From NCBI GenBank assembly GCA_005786815.1, contig SYDB01000227.1:1-8488 (forward strand): a stretch of 8,488 nucleotides of DNA. The letters run 5' to 3'. This document shows, one piece after another, positions 6,150-8,488 of the stretch; position 1 is the stretch's first letter, and the number at the start of each line of letters is the position of its first letter. A model generated the notes under the pieces. The model saw nothing but the letters and a program-made list of their open reading frames with translations, searched no databases and was not told where the DNA came from. This DNA comes from Burkholderiales bacterium. GTDB taxonomy: Bacteria; Pseudomonadota; Gammaproteobacteria; Burkholderiales; Burkholderiaceae_C. Made by a program: the position numbers and the translations under genes.

Positions 6150-6999
6150 AAGTCACCCATCTCTGAAATTTCGCAAACATCAAATCCAGCAGCATGCCGA
6201 CTAAGCCAATCAGAACAATTGCAAAGATCACATTGGTCAGGGACAGGTTGTTCCATTCATTCCATACAAAGTAACCAATACCCGTGCCGCCCACCAGCAT
6301 TTCAGCTGCCACGATGACTAGCCACGCAATGCCCATGCTGATGCGCATTCCCGTCACTATCGTGGGTGCGGCTGCGGGCAAGATCACTAAAAATGCTTTG
6401 CGTAAAGGGCTCACCTCTAGCGTCTTAGCCACATTCAGCCATTCACGCTTAACAGTTGATACGCCAAATGCGGTGTTCAAGAGCATCGGCCATACCGAGC
6501 AAATGAAGATGACAAATACGCCCGAGATAGAGGAATCCTTAATGGTGTAGAGCGCCAAGGGCATCCAAGCCAAAGGGCTGATGGGTTTGAGTATTTGTAT
6601 GAATGGATCACAAGCTTTGTATAAAAGCGGGCTCATGCCAATGACAAATCCAAAAGGTACTGCCATTACACAGGCGAGCAAGAAGCCAAGTGCTACCCGA
6701 ACTAATGAGTGCCCTAATTGAATGGCAATCCCTTTGTCATTAGGCCCGTTGTCATAAAAAGGGTCCGCCAGTTGGTGCGTAAATGTGCTGAGCATTTGCG
6801 CAGGCGTTGGAAAGCCCGTGGTTTTTTGACTCCCCACGTCTTTGCCCATCATTTTTTGGTACTCGATCTGCTCGGCCGTCATCCCCAATACGTTGACGGC
6901 AGTTGTTTTAGTTGGCAATGTGGCGATATGCCACATCAACATAAACACTGTGAACACCACCAATGAAACGATGCCTGCCTTGAGTTGCAAAGATTTCAT
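6139..6999 (-). CDS. cynB: ABC importer permease (cyanate/nitrate type, NrtB/CynB-like)
   Basis: This 286-residue inner-membrane subunit of the BPD-type permease family probably works as a homodimer. A first transmembrane helix (about 8-27) is followed by a roughly 60-residue periplasmic segment (28-90) that includes FPTPAQMLSTF, as in NrtB/CmpB proteins. Further hydrophobic spans lie at about 100-121, 140-152, 158-178, 221-245 and 255-275. The cytoplasmic EAA-type coupling loop is AKTLEVSPLRKAFLVILPAAAP (191-212). The start at 6999 lies 5 bases after the binding-protein stop codon and lacks a clear Shine-Dalgarno, so translation is likely coupled to the upstream gene. Its own stop overlaps the ATPase start. 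Substrate assignment to cyanate rests on the linked cynS; nitrate or nitrite cannot be excluded. Confidence 0.92.
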   Translation of the reverse strand: MKSLQLKAGIVSLVVFTVFMLMWHIATLPTKTTAVNVLGMTAEQIEYQKMMGKDVGSQKTTGFPTPAQMLSTFTHQLADPFYDNGPNDKGIAIQLGHSLVRVALGFLLACVMAVPFGFVIGMSPLLYKACDPFIQILKPISPLAWMPLALYTIKDSSISGVFVIFICSVWPMLLNTAFGVSTVKREWLNVAKTLEVSPLRKAFLVILPAAAPTIVTGMRISMGIAWLVIVAAEMLVGGTGIGYFVWNEWNNLSLTNVIFAIVLIGLVGMLLDLMFAKFQRWVTYVE

Positions 7000-7004
7000 A
7001 TGGT

Positions 7005-8399
7005 TTAAGACATCTTGTTGATGGCAAAGCTCTTGATGTAGTCATCCGGCTTGGCGGGGTCAAACTCTTTGCCCATGACTTTGAACTTCTTATACGCACC
7101 CTCGGGCGGTTTGAAGCCGGCTTCGGCCATGTGTTTTTTGGCGTCCGTCAATAAAAATACTTTTTCTGCGATCTGCTTGTAGTTCACATCGCCTTTGATG
7201 TATCCCCATCGCTTCATCTGTGTCAACATCCACACGGCCATGCTCTGCCATGGAACGGGGTCAAAGTTGGCACGGTCAGGTACGTTTTTGATTCCACCTA
7301 AACCGTCGGCAAATTTGCCTGTTAATACTTGTGCCAAAACCGTTTCAGGTTGGTTCAGATACTGAGTAGGCGCAATGATTTTGGCTATCAATTCGCGGTC
7401 TTTGGCCTGACTCGCCATATAACTAGCTGTCAAGATGGCGCGGTAAAGCGCCGCAAAGGTATTTGGGTTTTGTTTGATGAATTCATCGCTCACGCCAAAA
7501 GCACAGCAGGGGTGTCCGTCCCAAATTTCTTTAGAAAGGATGTGGATAAAACCTACTTCGTCGTAGACAGCACGTTGGTTAAACGGATCTGGGCCTAAGA
7601 ATCCGTCAATATTTCCTGCACGTAAGTTGGCCACCATTTCAGGAGGTGGTGTGACTCGAATTTGCACGTCGGTATCTGGATTCACACCGTTTTCTGCTAA
7701 GTAGTAGCGCAATAGGAAGTTATGCATGCTGTACTCAAAGGGAACAGCGAACTTAAACCCTTTCCATTGTTTGGGGTCTCGCTTGTCCTTGTGTTTGACG
7801 TGCAAGGTAATCGCTTGGCCGTTTGTGTTTTGAATGCTTGCCACATTCATACCCACTTGGTTGCTACCTAAACCCATCGTCATGGCAATAGGCATAGGTG
7901 ACAAAAAGTGACTCGCATCATGCTCTTTGTTAATCATCTTGTCGCGAATCAATGCCCAACCGGCTGTTTTGTTGAGTTGAACGTTCAAACCCTCTTTGCG
8001 ATAAAAACCTAGTGGGTCCGCCATGATCAAAGGGCTGGCACAGGTGATGGCGATGAAGCCTATTTTCAAGTCCTTCTTTTCGAGCGAGCCTTTGTCTTGT
8101 GCCATGGCTTCCAAAGCACCCAAAGGCATCATGGAAGCAATCGCAGCTCTGGCAGTGTTCGCGCCAACTGCTCTAAGGAAATTTCTACGAACAGAGTCAA
8201 CAGGAAAGAGAGCTTTGACAAATGCGGCTTCCATAAATTTGCGCGAAGAGTCCTCAACGCTCAAAGCAGCTTGCGTATGGTGTTCTTGCGGGCTGTGGGC
8301 TTGTCCACATGCGCAATGCAACATCAAAGGTTTGTCAGCGTTGTAAGCGTCATGCGTAGATGCACGTTTTTGAGGCAAACTGGTCAGATCTTTTGGCAT
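7005..8399 (-). CDS. cynA: Tat-exported ABC substrate-binding protein (cyanate/nitrate type, NrtA/CmpA/CynA-like)
   Basis: This 464-residue protein captures the anion in the periplasm for the permease. After an unusually long 70-residue N-terminal stretch comes a twin-arginine signal, RRNFLRAVGANTARAAIASM (71-90), with probable cleavage after the Ala-Met-Ala near 100. The mature domain has NrtA/CmpA-family landmarks: LKIGFIAITCASPLIMADPLGFYRKEGLNV (111-140), a central PFEYSMHNFLLRYYL (220-234), GFLGPDPFNQRAVYDEVGF (266-284) and EIWDGHPCCAFGVSDEF (291-307). The pre-Tat segment contains LHCACGQAH (27-35) and several histidines. The long start at 8399 is favoured by an AAGGA ribosome site and a well-placed sigma-54 promoter. 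Met56 would give an ordinary Tat n-region but lacks a well-spaced ribosome site. It is the first gene of the operon ending in cynS. The ligand (cyanate against nitrate/nitrite) is inferred from context. Confidence 0.92.
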   Translation of the reverse strand: MPKDLTSLPQKRASTHDAYNADKPLMLHCACGQAHSPQEHHTQAALSVEDSSRKFMEAAFVKALFPVDSVRRNFLRAVGANTARAAIASMMPLGALEAMAQDKGSLEKKDLKIGFIAITCASPLIMADPLGFYRKEGLNVQLNKTAGWALIRDKMINKEHDASHFLSPMPIAMTMGLGSNQVGMNVASIQNTNGQAITLHVKHKDKRDPKQWKGFKFAVPFEYSMHNFLLRYYLAENGVNPDTDVQIRVTPPPEMVANLRAGNIDGFLGPDPFNQRAVYDEVGFIHILSKEIWDGHPCCAFGVSDEFIKQNPNTFAALYRAILTASYMASQAKDRELIAKIIAPTQYLNQPETVLAQVLTGKFADGLGGIKNVPDRANFDPVPWQSMAVWMLTQMKRWGYIKGDVNYKQIAEKVFLLTDAKKHMAEAGFKPPEGAYKKFKVMGKEFDPAKPDDYIKSFAINKMS

Positions 8400-8405
8400 A
8401 GAAAG

Positions 8406-8410
8406 TCCTT
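8406..8410 (-). promoter_or_regulatory. Shine-Dalgarno of cynA (supports the long start)
   Basis: AAGGA on the minus strand ends 6 bases before the ATG at 8399. It decides for the 464-residue product over a start at Met56 (base 8234). Confidence 0.75.
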
Positions 8411-8415
8411 GATAA

Positions 8416-8433
8416 AAATGGTTACAACCATTT
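8416..8433. promoter_or_regulatory. Perfect 18-bp dyad over the predicted transcription start, candidate operator
   Basis: AAATGGTT (8416-8423) and AACCATTT (8426-8433) are perfect 8-bp inverted arms around a 2-base centre. The centre coincides with the start site expected from the sigma-54 promoter (about 8424), where a bound repressor would block initiation. The inner TGGT..ACCA half-sites recall operators of GntR-type regulators, but the regulator is unknown. It could alternatively be a leader hairpin if transcription begins further upstream. Confidence 0.5.
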
Positions 8434-8434
8434 C

Positions 8435-8450
8435 AGCAAGGTGCATGCCA
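8435..8450 (-). promoter_or_regulatory. Sigma-54 (RpoN) promoter of the cynABDS operon
   Basis: On the minus strand the sequence is TGGCATGCACCTTGCT. It differs from the core consensus TGGCACG-N4-TTGCW only by T for C at the sixth base, and the GG and GC elements have exactly the required spacing. The start would be near 8424, leaving a leader of about 25 bases that holds the ribosome site. This points to nitrogen control through an enhancer-binding protein such as NtrC; its main sites would probably lie beyond the window edge. Confidence 0.72.
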
Positions 8451-8453
8451 TAC

Positions 8454-8464
8454 AGACGGCGTCT
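8454..8464. repeat. Short palindrome just upstream of the sigma-54 promoter
   Basis: AGACG (8454-8458) and CGTCT (8460-8464) surround a single G, four bases beyond the -24 element. It may be a regulator half-site pair. The arms are short, so confidence is low. Confidence 0.3.
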
Positions 8465-8488
8465 AATTTGCTTTAAATTGGTGCTTAC

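Noticed and set aside
7005..8234. Alternative start of the binding protein at Met56, giving a normal-length Tat n-region
   Set aside because: The purine-rich GAGGA upstream is about 16 bases away, too far, while the ATG at 8399 has AAGGA at 6 bases and lies just behind the sigma-54 promoter.
8465..8484. Full NtrC enhancer site in the right-hand edge sequence
   Set aside because: Only one GCACC half resembles the consensus and the partner half does not match; the distance to the promoter is also shorter than usual.

Overview
The window looks like a chromosomal stretch from a Gram-negative betaproteobacterium, most likely a Burkholderiales member of moderate GC content (a freshwater Comamonadaceae or Burkholderiaceae type). 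This is inferred from a Bug/TctC-type periplasmic binding protein, a Tat-exported NrtA/CmpA-like binding protein, an outer-membrane barrel and a sigma-54 type promoter. No database search was possible, so the taxon is a guess. The DNA is densely coding. There are no RNA genes, insertion sequences, CRISPR arrays or phage genes, and no gene-free stretch exceeds about 120 bases.

Left part (1-1369, minus strand): a dehydrogenase of the malate/L-lactate dehydrogenase type 2 (Ldh2) family, followed 64 bases later by the N-terminal part of a Bug-type substrate-binding protein that runs off the window edge. The pair looks like an operon for uptake and oxidation of a 2-hydroxy acid or other organic acid. 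It is read from a plausible sigma-70 promoter in the 116-base divergent gap.

Middle part (1486-4896): genes alternate strands. On the plus strand lie a small exported outer-membrane beta-barrel protein and, 20 bases later, a beta-lactamase-fold serine hydrolase. A regucalcin-like (SMP-30) lactonase on the minus strand overlaps the hydrolase tail to tail by 11 bases. A divergent plus-strand single-domain cupin then overlaps the cyanase gene tail to tail by 7 bases. Inverted repeats sit at both convergent overlaps; the one at the cupin/cyanase junction is a strong 13-bp imperfect stem lying inside the cyanase coding sequence.

Right part (4890-8399, minus strand, read from right to left): a tight four-gene operon encoding a Tat-exported binding protein (cynA/nrtA-like), an inner-membrane permease (cynB/nrtB-like), an ATPase (cynD/nrtD-like) and cyanase (cynS). 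The sensible reading is an ABC importer bringing in cyanate (possibly also nitrate or nitrite), with the cyanase converting cyanate plus bicarbonate to ammonia and CO2, so that cyanate serves as a nitrogen source. Upstream is a near-consensus sigma-54 promoter at 8435-8450, which fits nitrogen control. A perfect 18-bp dyad sits over the predicted transcription start.

The most interesting signals are the regulatory architecture of the cyn operon, the long cysteine-containing extension in front of the Tat signal of the binding protein, and the hairpin shared by the cupin and cyanase 3' ends. I see no wholly novel multi-gene system.
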